A stretch of 64,000 nt of DNA, taken from assembly GCA_020833055.1 (NCBI GenBank), contig JAJHQZ010000003.1:1-64000 (forward strand), in the 5' to 3' direction. The translations under genes were made by a program, and so were the position numbers. The DNA comes from Candidatus Korarchaeum sp. (GTDB lineage Archaea; Korarchaeota; Korarchaeia; Korarchaeales; Korarchaeaceae). Each line of letters starts with the position of its first letter. Position 1 is the stretch's first letter. The notes beneath the pieces were generated by a model. The model saw nothing but the letters and a program-made list of their open reading frames with translations, made no database searches and had not been told where the DNA came from. Of this stretch, positions 17,349 through 25,689 are shown piece by piece.

Positions 17349-18164
17349 TCATTTCCTCTTGACCTCAAACTTTATCCTCCCGAACCCCATGTTCCTCATA
17401 TATCCTACTCCTATCAGTTCCCCGAACATGAGGTAAGTAGCTAGCCACGTAGCCATCTCCTCATGCGAGGATCTATGCCATTCGGGATGATCTATCACCT
17501 TGTAATTCACCCATCCCATGAAACCGACGAATGTCCTCCCTCCGCTCATCTCAACTGGTTTAGTTGTGCATAATTCGTATCCCGTCTCTACAACACTGAG
17601 ATCGGCCCATGTAGCGACTAACCTAGTTTCCGGGCCTTTCTTAGGTGAGAGAGCATTCCAAGCTGAAGCTAGAGAGGAGACTATAAGCCTCGGATTTGGA
17701 TAGAGGTAGCAGTACTGAGAAGTCGCCCTCTTGAAGCACGTCGGTGTGAGGAAGCGGAGCCTGAAATTCTTGCACGGATTTTCCTGAATGAAGTCCAGTA
17801 TATTTATCTCTTGATGCGAGTAAGATGTCACTTTAAATGGGATATCTTTTATCGTTATAGTCGGCTTTTTGTATATCCAAGATTTTATTGCATCACTTAC
17901 CACATTATCATTAAATATTATTATAGAACCTCTGTACTCAGATCCTATGTAAACAGGCTCCTCTAAGGAGCCGCAAGGCATCTGCTTCCTCTCTTTCCTG
18001 AGGGCCTCAACGAATATCTTTTTAGAGGAGAGTTCCAAGGCTTTCGCGAGCAGGGGATCCTGAGAGGATATCGATCTCAATACAGCAGCCCTGAAGAGAG
18101 GTCCCGTGAAGGGTATCACACCATCCCCCTGACTGGTCGCTTCGACCTCTATTATCGAGATCAT
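17349..18164 (-). CDS. cas6: CRISPR repeat endoribonuclease Cas6
   Basis: 271 aa. Double ferredoxin-like RAMP protein: the C-terminus carries the glycine-rich Cas6 signature (GELIGVGYMRNMGFGRIKFE), and the middle part contains FRLRFLTPTCFKR, a typical Cas6 strand-loop. Cas6 cuts pre-crRNA within the repeat. No other cas gene and no repeat array occurs in this window, so it is solitary here and must work on arrays elsewhere, if any. Promoter-like ttttaatatgg near 18200 and GAGGGA precede the ATG. Divergent from the UPF0200 kinase gene. Confidence 0.85.
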   Translation of the reverse strand: MISIIEVEATSQGDGVIPFTGPLFRAAVLRSISSQDPLLAKALELSSKKIFVEALRKERKQMPCGSLEEPVYIGSEYRGSIIIFNDNVVSDAIKSWIYKKPTITIKDIPFKVTSYSHQEINILDFIQENPCKNFRLRFLTPTCFKRATSQYCYLYPNPRLIVSSLASAWNALSPKKGPETRLVATWADLSVVETGYELCTTKPVEMSGGRTFVGFMGWVNYKVIDHPEWHRSSHEEMATWLATYLMFGELIGVGYMRNMGFGRIKFEVKRK

Positions 18165-18234
18165 GTTTTATTCCCTCACTTGAATTACTACTCCATATTA
18201 AAAGGGAATCCGCTATTGGGTTGGGGTAGGGCAT

Positions 18235-18804
18235 ATGAGTTGGAGATGCCCGGGTAAGCCTATAGTACTGATAGTGGGGCTGCCCGGCAGCGGCAAGGAT
18301 GAAGCTTCGAAAACGCTCCAGGAGGCTCTAGGGTATAAAGTCATAAGGATGAGCGATTTATTGATGGAGGAAGTTGAGAAGAGGGGATTGAGGAGGACTA
18401 GGGAGAGCTTAAGATCTGTCGGTATCGAGCTCAGGAGGGAGAGGGGGGCTAGCGCTATCGCTAAGCTAGCTATAGAGATCATCAAGAGATCCCCTCCCCC
18501 CCGATGCTACGTCATAAATGGTATAAGAAATATTGAGGAAATTGATGAATTTAAAAAAGAGTTTGGGGAAGATGTAGTAACCATAGCGATATTATCCTCC
18601 AGGTGGTTGAGGTTCATCAGGACGTCCCTAAGGAAGAGGGAGGGTTTCGATAGGGGGAGCTACGAGGAATTCCTGAGGGAGGATAGAGAGGAGATAGAGA
18701 CCTTCCATCTCGGGGATGCCCTAGCTTATGCTGATCACTTCCTCCTCAATGATGGGTGCCTCGAGGAATTCAAATGGAAGCTCCTTTCCCTAGTCACCGG
18801 CTGA
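18235..18804 (+). CDS. UPF0200 family nucleotide kinase-like P-loop protein
   Basis: 189 aa. The Walker A loop VGLPGSGKDEASK is near residue 14. The family segment following it (VIRMSDLLMEEVEKRGL) is typical of archaeal UPF0200 proteins, related to dephospho-CoA and nucleoside-monophosphate kinases; a basic lid (RRERGASAIAKLAIEIIK) follows. Substrate unproven. The 3' end overlaps the convergent radical SAM gene by 11 nt. Confidence 0.85.
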   Translation: MSWRCPGKPIVLIVGLPGSGKDEASKTLQEALGYKVIRMSDLLMEEVEKRGLRRTRESLRSVGIELRRERGASAIAKLAIEIIKRSPPPRCYVINGIRNIEEIDEFKKEFGEDVVTIAILSSRWLRFIRTSLRKREGFDRGSYEEFLREDREEIETFHLGDALAYADHFLLNDGCLEEFKWKLLSLVTG

Positions 18805-19858
18805 CCGATCTCCATCTCAACTTGAGGCTATCAGCGAGTTCGAATGCCTCCCTCATCTCATCCGAACTGACCCTCCTATTCATCTGGGGTACTTGGTGAG
18901 CCTTGTACTCCGGCCTGTACTGGTCCATTATGTTCACGAGGGCTCTCGGTATGTTCTTAGATATCCAGATCAGTATGGGCTTAGTGCAGCATTCTATGTG
19001 ATTGGGCAGTACTAGGTGCCTCACTATCATCTCACCTGGCGGGAATTCGTAGGCCATAGATAAGTTCCTCTTAACGACTTCAGAATATCTGGGAATCCCG
19101 CTCAAGGTCCTGGCGCATTCATCCCTCCAATACTTGAAGTCAGGGAGCCAGAGATCTACGATACCGAGTAGGAGCTTCATGCTCTCCTCACTCATGTACA
19201 TATTCGAGTTCCATATCACGGGGAAGTCCTCGGAAGCGTACCTTAGGGAGAGCAATATCGTATGTATATTCGGGGTCGGCTCCCCACCTACTAAGTTTAT
19301 GTTCCTGACACCCCTCCTCCTGAGATCGTCCATCAGAGCAGCTAATTTCTCGGGAGATACTACCCTCCCGGATTCAGGGAATTGAGATATATCCCAGTTC
19401 TGACAGTATATGCACCTGAAATTGCAGCCAGAGAAGAATATTGTACCCGATGGGCTGACTGGAGGTTCTTCCCCCATGTGGATGAAACTACTCGAGACTC
19501 TCGTCTCCCTCACCCTGCATACGCCCGATCCTCCCTCGATCCTATTGACGCCGCACTTCCACTCGCAGAACCTACATTTCCCCGCGAGCTCTAGGGATAG
19601 GTATACTTTGACATCTAAGAGGGATATCCCGTCATCGCTCCTCTTAGGGGTCTCATCCCCCTCTAAGATTTCCCTGAGGATCCTCAGACCTTCCTCATGA
19701 GCTTTCCAGAGGTCATCCGTTGACTCGAGCCTGATGATCTTCGAGAGCTTGAAGAGAGGTAGCTTCCTCCCCTCAACTACGTCTATGTAGCGAGGTATGG
19801 ACTCCCTTATCTCCCTCTCCTCGAACGCCGTGATGCAATCCGGCCTCAAGAACCACAT
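18794..19858 (-). CDS. radical SAM protein, PflA-like (COG1313 type)
   Basis: 354 aa from ATG at 19858; a GTG at 19867 is also open. An N-terminal Cys group (CRFCEWKCGVNR...GVCRV) resembles a zinc or auxiliary-cluster site, followed by the radical SAM motif FSGCNFRCIYCQNWDIS (CxxxCxxC) and GGEP. This layout is that of archaeal PFL-activase-like proteins of unknown target. Its promoter lies about 165 nt upstream, separated by the structured RNA at 19885-20021, so the gene probably has a long structured leader. Ribosome-binding GGTGGAG is inside a potential hairpin. Confidence 0.85.
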   Translation of the reverse strand: MWFLRPDCITAFEEREIRESIPRYIDVVEGRKLPLFKLSKIIRLESTDDLWKAHEEGLRILREILEGDETPKRSDDGISLLDVKVYLSLELAGKCRFCEWKCGVNRIEGGSGVCRVRETRVSSSFIHMGEEPPVSPSGTIFFSGCNFRCIYCQNWDISQFPESGRVVSPEKLAALMDDLRRRGVRNINLVGGEPTPNIHTILLSLRYASEDFPVIWNSNMYMSEESMKLLLGIVDLWLPDFKYWRDECARTLSGIPRYSEVVKRNLSMAYEFPPGEMIVRHLVLPNHIECCTKPILIWISKNIPRALVNIMDQYRPEYKAHQVPQMNRRVSSDEMREAFELADSLKLRWRSVSR

Positions 19859-19863
19859 TCTCT

Positions 19864-19885
19864 CCACCGAGGGAGGCGGAGGTGG
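19864..19885 (-). promoter_or_regulatory. hairpin masking the ribosome-binding site of the radical SAM gene
   Basis: On the minus strand CCACC (19885-19881) can pair with GGTGG (19868-19864) around a 12-nt pyrimidine-rich loop. The GGTGGAG is the only plausible Shine-Dalgarno sequence for the ATG at 19858 and includes the GTG alternative start. The first CCACC base is also the last base of the big closing helix, so the two helices meet end to end. Confidence 0.4.
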
Positions 19886-20021
19886 GGGTCACCCGGCGCG
19901 AAGTACGGAGGGTGGCGTCCCAAGGGACGCCCATGATCGGGGCCAACGAGGGGCCCCTTCCCCCGCACTATATCGCGATAGCCCACGGAGGGGCTAAGCC
20001 CGCAGAGGGCCGGGTGACCCC
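19885..20021 (-). ncRNA. GC-rich structured RNA or 5' leader, unknown class
   Basis: About 137 nt, far richer in GC than its surroundings. The ends pair perfectly over 13 bp (ggggtcacccggc with gccgggtgacccc). Inside are at least two further stems: ggggcc/ggcccc with a 7-nt loop (19957-19939) and ggcgtcc/ggacgcc with a 4-nt loop (19931-19914). A TATA box on the minus strand is centred 26 nt before the first G, so transcription should start at the helix. It matches none of the families I can recall (5S, SRP, RNase P, known archaeal riboswitches). It may be an independent ncRNA or the riboswitch-like leader of the radical SAM gene. Confidence 0.6.
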
Positions 20022-20042
20022 ATGACTTACTGTATGAGGTGA

Positions 20043-20055
20043 GATAAATACCTTT
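20043..20055 (-). promoter_or_regulatory. TATA/BRE of the structured RNA
   Basis: Minus-strand gaaaggtatttatc has a purine-rich BRE-like part then a TATA box centred at 20047, exactly 26 nt from the start of the closing helix at 20021. Confidence 0.55.
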
Positions 20056-20225
20056 CGATGCTCAAATGATTGCACTACCACTCCCTCACTTATGTTTTTA
20101 GAACTTCAGCGAATATAAAATTGAATGATATCTTCATTTTAATCTAATTCTGAGTTAATTATGAGAACTCATTTGATATTCTTCCCCGGCGAATCTCCAG
20201 GAGGAATCTTTATCTTTTAAGACCA

Positions 20226-21083
20226 GTGAAAGTGCTCGTGCTGATAGACAGAGTCAGGTTCGGACCCGCCGGATATCCGATCGATGCCCCCAGGGAGAGA
20301 GCCTTCTCTTACCTGAGGGAAATAGGTCTCGATGCTATGGAGTATCAAGCTGTGAGAGCTATACCTAAGAACGAAGATCTACTCTCTTGGGTGAGGAATG
20401 AAGCCTCTGAAAACGATATAATGCTAACCCTACATGCCCCATACGCGATAAACCTCTGCTCTAAGGAGAAAGGTGCGGCTAGCGTTAAGAGGCTAGTGGA
20501 CTCGGGGATAGCCGCGAGTAAGATTGGCGCTAATCACGTCACGTTTCATCCAGGGTATTATGGGAAGATGAGTGAGGAGGATGCCCTTAAAACAGCTATA
20601 GAATCTTTGAAGAGAGTAAGGGAAGAACTGATATCTCTAGGAATAAATCTGGAGCTAGGACCTGAGACAACGGGTAAGCCATCCCAGTTGGGATCCCTCG
20701 ATGAGGTCCTGAGGATGGCGGAGGAGGTGGATGGAGTTAGGCCCACGATAGATTTCGCGCACATCCACGCGAGAGAGGGAGGGAGCATAAGGAGTAGGGA
20801 GGATTATGAGAGGATCCTGAAGATCATTGAGAGAGAGCTGGGGGATCTGAACGGTCTCGTAATTCACTTCACTGAGGTCGAGCTCACTAAATCTGGAGTA
20901 GGGGAGAGGATGCATCACGATCTAGGGTCAGGCTATGGACCTCCATTCGAACCTTTAGCCGAAATTATAGCGGAATATGGCTTGAGATGGCTCATAATAT
21001 CCGAGTCTCCTGTGCTCGAGAGGGACTCTATTAAGATGAAGGCCCTCTACGTGGACGCTCTCACTAAGGTGAAAAATTTATAA
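20226..21083 (+). CDS. endonuclease IV-like TIM-barrel protein (AP endonuclease family 2)
   Basis: 285 aa. Metal-ligand motifs of the Nfo/xylose-isomerase-like barrel appear in order: LHAPYA near 80, FHPGYY near 109, LELGPETTGK near 142, TIDFAHIHA near 180, VIHFTEVE near 218, HHDLGSGYG near 235 and ISESP near 259. This is the full set expected for endonuclease IV, which cuts DNA at abasic sites, so AP endonuclease is likely, though sugar isomerases share the fold. Start is GTG at 20226. Followed after 25 nt by tRNA-Asp. Confidence 0.8.
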   Translation: MKVLVLIDRVRFGPAGYPIDAPRERAFSYLREIGLDAMEYQAVRAIPKNEDLLSWVRNEASENDIMLTLHAPYAINLCSKEKGAASVKRLVDSGIAASKIGANHVTFHPGYYGKMSEEDALKTAIESLKRVREELISLGINLELGPETTGKPSQLGSLDEVLRMAEEVDGVRPTIDFAHIHAREGGSIRSREDYERILKIIERELGDLNGLVIHFTEVELTKSGVGERMHHDLGSGYGPPFEPLAEIIAEYGLRWLIISESPVLERDSIKMKALYVDALTKVKNL

Positions 21084-21108
21084 TGAGATACGTCGCCTCA
21101 TCAATGGT

Positions 21109-21185
21109 GCCCGGGTGGTGTAGCCCGGCCAGCATAGGGGCCTGTCGAGCCCCAGACCCGGGTTCAAATCCCGGCCCGGGCGCCA
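21109..21185 (+). tRNA. tRNA-Asp (GTC)
   Basis: Cloverleaf: acceptor GCCCGGG/CCCGGGC, anticodon stem GGGGC/GCCCC around loop CTGTCGA (anticodon GTC), T arm CCGGG-TTCAAAT-CCCGG, discriminator G, and an encoded CCA at 21183-21185. No intron. Very GC-rich stems suit a thermophile. Confidence 0.96.
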
Positions 21186-21197
21186 TTATTTTGAGGG

Positions 21198-21716
21198 GTG
21201 ATCCGGATAAAGTTCAGGAGATATTTTTTGACTCTCAAGGAGAGCAGGCAGCTCATAGATAGGGCTATCTCTGAGATACCTGGGATGAATGAGGTATTTC
21301 AGAGGAGGAAGATCTCCCTCCAAGTATTGGAAGTACCTCTGAGGGGTGATATCGCGAAAGTCTATTACCTACAAGATTCCCCGATACTCATAGAACTCCC
21401 GGATGGGAGACTCATACCCTTCCTAACCGCAGTGGAGAAATTGAGACTACCCATACCTAAAGTCGTCGTAGATCTAGGCGCTGTCAAACCTATAGCGAGT
21501 GGAGCTGATGTAATGGGACCGGGGATAAAGGAAGTGGAGGGGAACTTCAACCCCGGAGACCTCGTTGCTGTCGTCGATGAGAAACTTAAAGCTGTTATAG
21601 CTCTTGGAATAGCTCAGAGATCCAGCGATGAAGCTAAAGAGAGGGGGAAAACTATTAAAAATATTCACCATGCCGGAGACACGATATGGAGAGCTGTGGC
21701 ATCAGGAATGGGGTGA
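21198..21716 (+). CDS. PUA-domain RNA-binding protein, MCT-1 family
   Basis: 172 aa. An N-terminal domain (about 1-85) is followed by a PUA domain (about 88-168) with VDLGAVKPIASGADVMGPGI and the GDLVAVVDEKLKAVIALG strand pair. This is the archaeal MCT-1/Tma20-type family (COG2016), linked in eukaryotes with translation restart and ribosome recycling with DENR. GTG start at 21198 after TTGAGGG. It begins 13 nt after tRNA-Asp and runs into the acyl-CoA synthetase-like gene after 6 nt, so these likely share a transcript. Confidence 0.85.
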   Translation: MIRIKFRRYFLTLKESRQLIDRAISEIPGMNEVFQRRKISLQVLEVPLRGDIAKVYYLQDSPILIELPDGRLIPFLTAVEKLRLPIPKVVVDLGAVKPIASGADVMGPGIKEVEGNFNPGDLVAVVDEKLKAVIALGIAQRSSDEAKERGKTIKNIHHAGDTIWRAVASGMG

Positions 21717-21722
21717 ATCCCA

Positions 21723-23018
21723 TTGAAAAATACTAAAGAAAGCTTGGAAAGTCTCTTCAATCCTAAATCTATAGCTGTAGTCGGGGTCTCAAAGACGCCT
21801 GGAAAACTCGGTCATGAAGTAATGAACAACCTCTTGAGATACGGTTTCAGGGGGCCTATATATCCGATAAGCCATAGGTACTCGGAGGTCCAAGATATAA
21901 GATGCTATAGGTCAGTGCTAGATGTGACTGATGAGGTAGATCTCGCCGTAATATCAGCTCCTGAGAACTATGTCCCAAAGGTTTTGGAGGAGTTAGGAGC
22001 TAAGGGTGTGAGAAGTACTATAATACTCTCTGGGAGGAGGATGAGTCCCCTAACTGAAGTAATCTCGGGGGTATCGAGGAAGTACGGTATGAGGGTACTA
22101 GGTCCCTCATCACTCGGTGTTTACTACCCGAAGCACAAGTTGAACGCTTCTCCAATATCTCTGAACGGAGAGGGGGGAGGGATAGCTCTCATCTCAGAAT
22201 CTAAGACATTAGGGATGTCCATGATAGATTTCGCTATATCTGAAGGGCTTGAGTTCTCCGCTATAGTGGGTACCGGGGGGAAAGCGGATATAGAGGAGCA
22301 AGATCTCCTCAACTACCTCTCTGAAGATGATGATATTAAGTCTATATTGATCCACATGGAGACCCTGAGGGATCAGAAGAAGTTCATAGAGTCGGTCAGG
22401 AATGCTCTCAAGAGGAAGCCCATAATAATAATAGCAGGCTCTACAGAAATTAGAAAGAGGCTCGAGCCACTCAGGAGAGAAGTCCCTATCACAAATGATT
22501 TCATGACTGCTTTCGATATAGCTGCAGTTTTCCTAGGGAAGAAAATCATGGGGAAGAGGGTCCTTGTAGTAAGTAACAGTAGCGGAGCTGGGAATTTGTT
22601 CATTGAGTCCCTTGAAGATACCTCCCTGGAAGTCCCCCCTTTGAGCGATGCGTTCATCGATGATACGAGGATATTCATGCCAGAGGGATCTTCGCATAAG
22701 AACCCGCTCGACCTGACTCCCGAAGCTAGTCCCGAGATATTCAGGGGGATCCTAGAGAGCAGCATGAACTCCAGTGAGATAGATCTCATAATCTTAATTT
22801 ATTGTGGGTCGAATCCCTTGAATTTAGAGAAACTCCAGATGATGCTCCTTGAGATGAGGGATCTCATAGATAAACCTGTGATCCCAGTCTTTATAGGTGG
22901 GTATCTCAGTAAGGAGGTCGCAAGGAAGCTCAGAAAAGACAGGATTCCGTCTTACGTTAATATCGCGAACGTAGGTAAAGCTCTGGATTTCGCAATCAAG
23001 TACTTCGAGTCCCACTGA
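21723..23018 (+). CDS. acyl-CoA synthetase (ADP-forming) alpha-like protein, catalytic His motif absent
   Basis: 431 aa, TTG start. N-terminal CoA-binding Rossmann domain (NPKSIAVVGVSKTPGKLG) and two succinyl-CoA-synthetase-like ligase domains (VLVVSNSSGAGNLF near 282) give the alpha-subunit order. However, the SHTGxxAGS loop that carries the phosphohistidine is missing: after KPIIIIAGSTEIRKR the sequence passes directly to the next helix. The gene ending at 63366 does have this loop. It may be regulatory, structural or a CoA-ligand sensor. Upstream of iorA, whose aryl-CoA products are ACD substrates. Fold is confident, activity doubtful. Confidence 0.8.
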   Translation: MKNTKESLESLFNPKSIAVVGVSKTPGKLGHEVMNNLLRYGFRGPIYPISHRYSEVQDIRCYRSVLDVTDEVDLAVISAPENYVPKVLEELGAKGVRSTIILSGRRMSPLTEVISGVSRKYGMRVLGPSSLGVYYPKHKLNASPISLNGEGGGIALISESKTLGMSMIDFAISEGLEFSAIVGTGGKADIEEQDLLNYLSEDDDIKSILIHMETLRDQKKFIESVRNALKRKPIIIIAGSTEIRKRLEPLRREVPITNDFMTAFDIAAVFLGKKIMGKRVLVVSNSSGAGNLFIESLEDTSLEVPPLSDAFIDDTRIFMPEGSSHKNPLDLTPEASPEIFRGILESSMNSSEIDLIILIYCGSNPLNLEKLQMMLLEMRDLIDKPVIPVFIGGYLSKEVARKLRKDRIPSYVNIANVGKALDFAIKYFESH

Positions 23019-23187
23019 GAGATTTGCTCAAATATTTTTCTCTATCTTCAGCTATTCTCTATCTTTTACATAAACTCCAGTATATTTCGATTAATTAAAA
23101 TCTTATACTGGATTTATAGTTTGTAATTGTTACGATCTACTGGGAGGGGAAGTTTTAATTTTTTCCCTGCAATTCTCTTGGGAGAGC

Positions 23188-25080
23188 ATGGGGGACCTAT
23201 TAGCTCCACCTGGTACTTTAGAGACCCTATTGGGGAATGAGGCTATCGCTAGAGGGGCTCTAGAGGGCGGCCTCAATGTGGCAGCAGCTTATCCCGGGAC
23301 CCCTAGCACTGAGATAGGCGAGGCCTTGTCCCTAGCTGCGAAGAAACTGGGTATATACTTCGAGTGGTCATCTAATGAGAAGGTAGCTGCTGAAGTAGCT
23401 ATAGGAGCAGCTTGGTCGGGACTAAGGTCTATGACTATGATGAAGCACGTCGGCTTCAACGTAGCTGCTGACGCTATCTTCACTCTCACATACGCAGGGC
23501 TCACTGGTGCGATGGTGATAGTATCAGCAGACGATCCCCATTGCCATAGCAGCCAGAACGAGCAGGATAATAGACATTATAGCGAAGCAGCATACCTACC
23601 CATGCTAGAACCATCTAACGTTCAGGAAGCCAAGGATTTCACGAAGGAGGCGATGGAGCTATCTTACAGATATAAGATACCATTCATGCTCAGGACGACA
23701 ACGAGGATAAATCACCAGAGGGGTCCCGTAAGGCTAGGCGAGATAACAGCTAAGGGTGCTATAGGTAAGTTCGAGCCACCAGAACCCGATAGGTATCTGC
23801 AGGTAGGTGCGATAGCTAGGAGGCACCATCTAGAACTTGTCAGAAAGATAAAGGAAATTCAAGAAATTTCAGGGAATTATGCGAGAGTAGAAGGGCCTCA
23901 TGATTCTGAGATAGGGATAATAACATCTGGAGTATCTTATGCTCATGTCAGGGACGCCTTGAGGTTGACAGGCCTCGAGGCAAAGGTACTGAAGATAGGT
24001 ATGACCTTCCCCTTGCCTGAACGCATGATAGGGGAATTCTTGAGATCTATAAACACAGCTTTCATAGTTGAGGAGCTAGATCCCTTCCTTGAGCTCAGAA
24101 TAAAGGCTTTAGCCAAGGATTATGCCCCAGACCTCGAGATACTGGGTAAGCTCACGGGACACATGCCTCAAGTCCACGAGTACACTGTAAGGACTGTCCT
24201 TGAAGGATTTTCAAAAGCATTCGGAGTTAAATTACCAATAGATTTCAGTGAAATCGATAGAAAGAGTTCTAAATTGCTCGAAATGGTTCCTCCTAGGCAA
24301 CCGATCCTCTGTCCAGCTTGCCCCCATAGATCAGCAGGTTATGCTTTGAGGAGAGCGGCTGGAAGGGCTGTTTTCATGGGAGATATAGGTTGCTATGCTC
24401 TCCTCTTCCAGCCCCCGTTCAGAGTGGAACACGTGACTCATGCGATGGGCTCATCCATAGGGATAGCTAATGGTGTGAGTTTAGCGACTCAGCAAGACGT
24501 CGTCGCGCTCATAGGGGACTCTACATTCTTCCACGCAGGGATACCAGCTTTGATAAACGCTGTGCATAATAAGAGGAAGTTCACAGTTATTATAATGGAC
24601 AACAGGACGACAGCGATGACCGGACATCAACCGCATCCTGGCGTGCCTTACGACGCCATTGGACGCGAGGCCCCCTCGATAAATATAGAGGATTTAGTGA
24701 GAGCGATAGGAGTTAGTTACGTCAAGGTAGTCGATCCATTCGATCACAAGGTTACTGAAGAAGCGATAAGGGAGGCTCTGAAGACAGATGGTGTTTCAGT
24801 CGTGATAACGAGGAGGGAATGCGCTCTCTTAACGGTCAGGAAGATCAGAGCTGAGGGGAAGAGGATAATACCTTATAGAGTTAACGAGGATAAGTGCACT
24901 TACTGTAGGGTGTGCATAAACACATTCGCATGCCCGGCTTTCGTCGATACAGGTTCCTTAGTCAAGATAGATCCAACTATATGTTTCGGATGTGGTGCTT
25001 GCGTTCAGGTCTGCCCATATGATGCGATAGAACCTCAAGAGGGATCGGTAAATTGGAAGGATGATAAAATAGGGGTGTGA
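23188..25080 (+). CDS. iorA: indolepyruvate:ferredoxin oxidoreductase, alpha subunit
   Basis: 630 aa, usual size. The N-terminal pyrimidine-binding part begins LLGNEAIARGALEGG and includes YPGTPSTEIGE; the TPP pyrophosphate site is GDIGCY near 397 and GDSTFFHAG near 437 with the DNRTTAMTGHQPHPG loop. The C-terminus binds two [4Fe-4S] clusters: CTYCRVCINTFACP and CFGCGACVQVCPYDAI. It decarboxylates aryl pyruvates to aryl-acetyl-CoA and reduces ferredoxin. TATA-like agttttaattt near 23152-23162; ATG start. First gene of iorA-iorB-abce1, with iorB overlapping. Confidence 0.95.
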   Translation: MGDLLAPPGTLETLLGNEAIARGALEGGLNVAAAYPGTPSTEIGEALSLAAKKLGIYFEWSSNEKVAAEVAIGAAWSGLRSMTMMKHVGFNVAADAIFTLTYAGLTGAMVIVSADDPHCHSSQNEQDNRHYSEAAYLPMLEPSNVQEAKDFTKEAMELSYRYKIPFMLRTTTRINHQRGPVRLGEITAKGAIGKFEPPEPDRYLQVGAIARRHHLELVRKIKEIQEISGNYARVEGPHDSEIGIITSGVSYAHVRDALRLTGLEAKVLKIGMTFPLPERMIGEFLRSINTAFIVEELDPFLELRIKALAKDYAPDLEILGKLTGHMPQVHEYTVRTVLEGFSKAFGVKLPIDFSEIDRKSSKLLEMVPPRQPILCPACPHRSAGYALRRAAGRAVFMGDIGCYALLFQPPFRVEHVTHAMGSSIGIANGVSLATQQDVVALIGDSTFFHAGIPALINAVHNKRKFTVIIMDNRTTAMTGHQPHPGVPYDAIGREAPSINIEDLVRAIGVSYVKVVDPFDHKVTEEAIREALKTDGVSVVITRRECALLTVRKIRAEGKRIIPYRVNEDKCTYCRVCINTFACPAFVDTGSLVKIDPTICFGCGACVQVCPYDAIEPQEGSVNWKDDKIGV

Positions 25081-25685
25081 GCATGATAGAGGAATTCAAC
25101 GTGATAGTAGCTGGTGTTGGAGGCCAGGGGATCCTGTTCACGACGAATGTACTCGCTAGAGCAGCTCTGAAGATGGGGATGAATTTCGTTCAGAGCGAGA
25201 TACACGGCCTCTCCCAGAGGTATGGATCTATTAGGACTGAGCTCAGGATAGGGAGCGAGGTCCACAGTCCTCTGATCCTCGAGGGGACTCTCGATTTGCT
25301 CATAGGAATGGAACCCTTAGAAACGCTGAGGCAAGCTCCATACGTATCTGAGAGGACCACTGTCGTCATGAACGATCACATAATAGTTCCCATGGCTGCT
25401 TACTTGAGCAGATTCAGGGTGCCGAGCTTGGAGGAGATTATAGAGGCTATTAAGAGCTTGAAACCGAAGAAGTTGTTCACTGTAGATGCTTATGGTTTAG
25501 CTGAGAAGGCGGGCGATTATATAGCTGCTAATGTCGTCATCTTAGGCGCAGCTCAGGCGAGCGGAGCTATACCTTTCCCAGAGGATGTGATCAAGGAAGC
25601 TATATCTGAGCTATCGCCAGCTAGATATCGGGATCTAAATCTTAGGGCCTTCGATCTCGGGAGGGAGGCCTCCCTTCCGAGGTGA
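25077..25685 (+). CDS. iorB: indolepyruvate:ferredoxin oxidoreductase, beta subunit
   Basis: 202 aa. Gamma-domain fold of 2-oxoacid oxidoreductases: GVGGQGILFTTNVLARAAL near 13, then HGLSQRYGSIRTELRIG, both family hallmarks. It pairs with IorA to form the aryl-pyruvate oxidoreductase. The GTG at 25077 overlaps the iorA stop; an ATG at 25083 is equally likely. Four bases separate it from abce1. Confidence 0.93.
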   Translation: MSMIEEFNVIVAGVGGQGILFTTNVLARAALKMGMNFVQSEIHGLSQRYGSIRTELRIGSEVHSPLILEGTLDLLIGMEPLETLRQAPYVSERTTVVMNDHIIVPMAAYLSRFRVPSLEEIIEAIKSLKPKKLFTVDAYGLAEKAGDYIAANVVILGAAQASGAIPFPEDVIKEAISELSPARYRDLNLRAFDLGREASLPR

Positions 25686-25689
25686 TCCC

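Noticed and set aside
19885-20021. Structured RNA as 5S rRNA, SRP RNA or RNase P RNA
   Set aside because: The closing helix recalls 5S rRNA, but loop consensus sequences of 5S, the SRP helix 8 tetraloop and the RNase P P4 core are all missing.
17349-20055. CRISPR array near cas6
   Set aside because: No regularly spaced repeat is present around the gene or elsewhere in the window; the GC-rich block at 19.9 kb is a single folded RNA without repeats and spacers.
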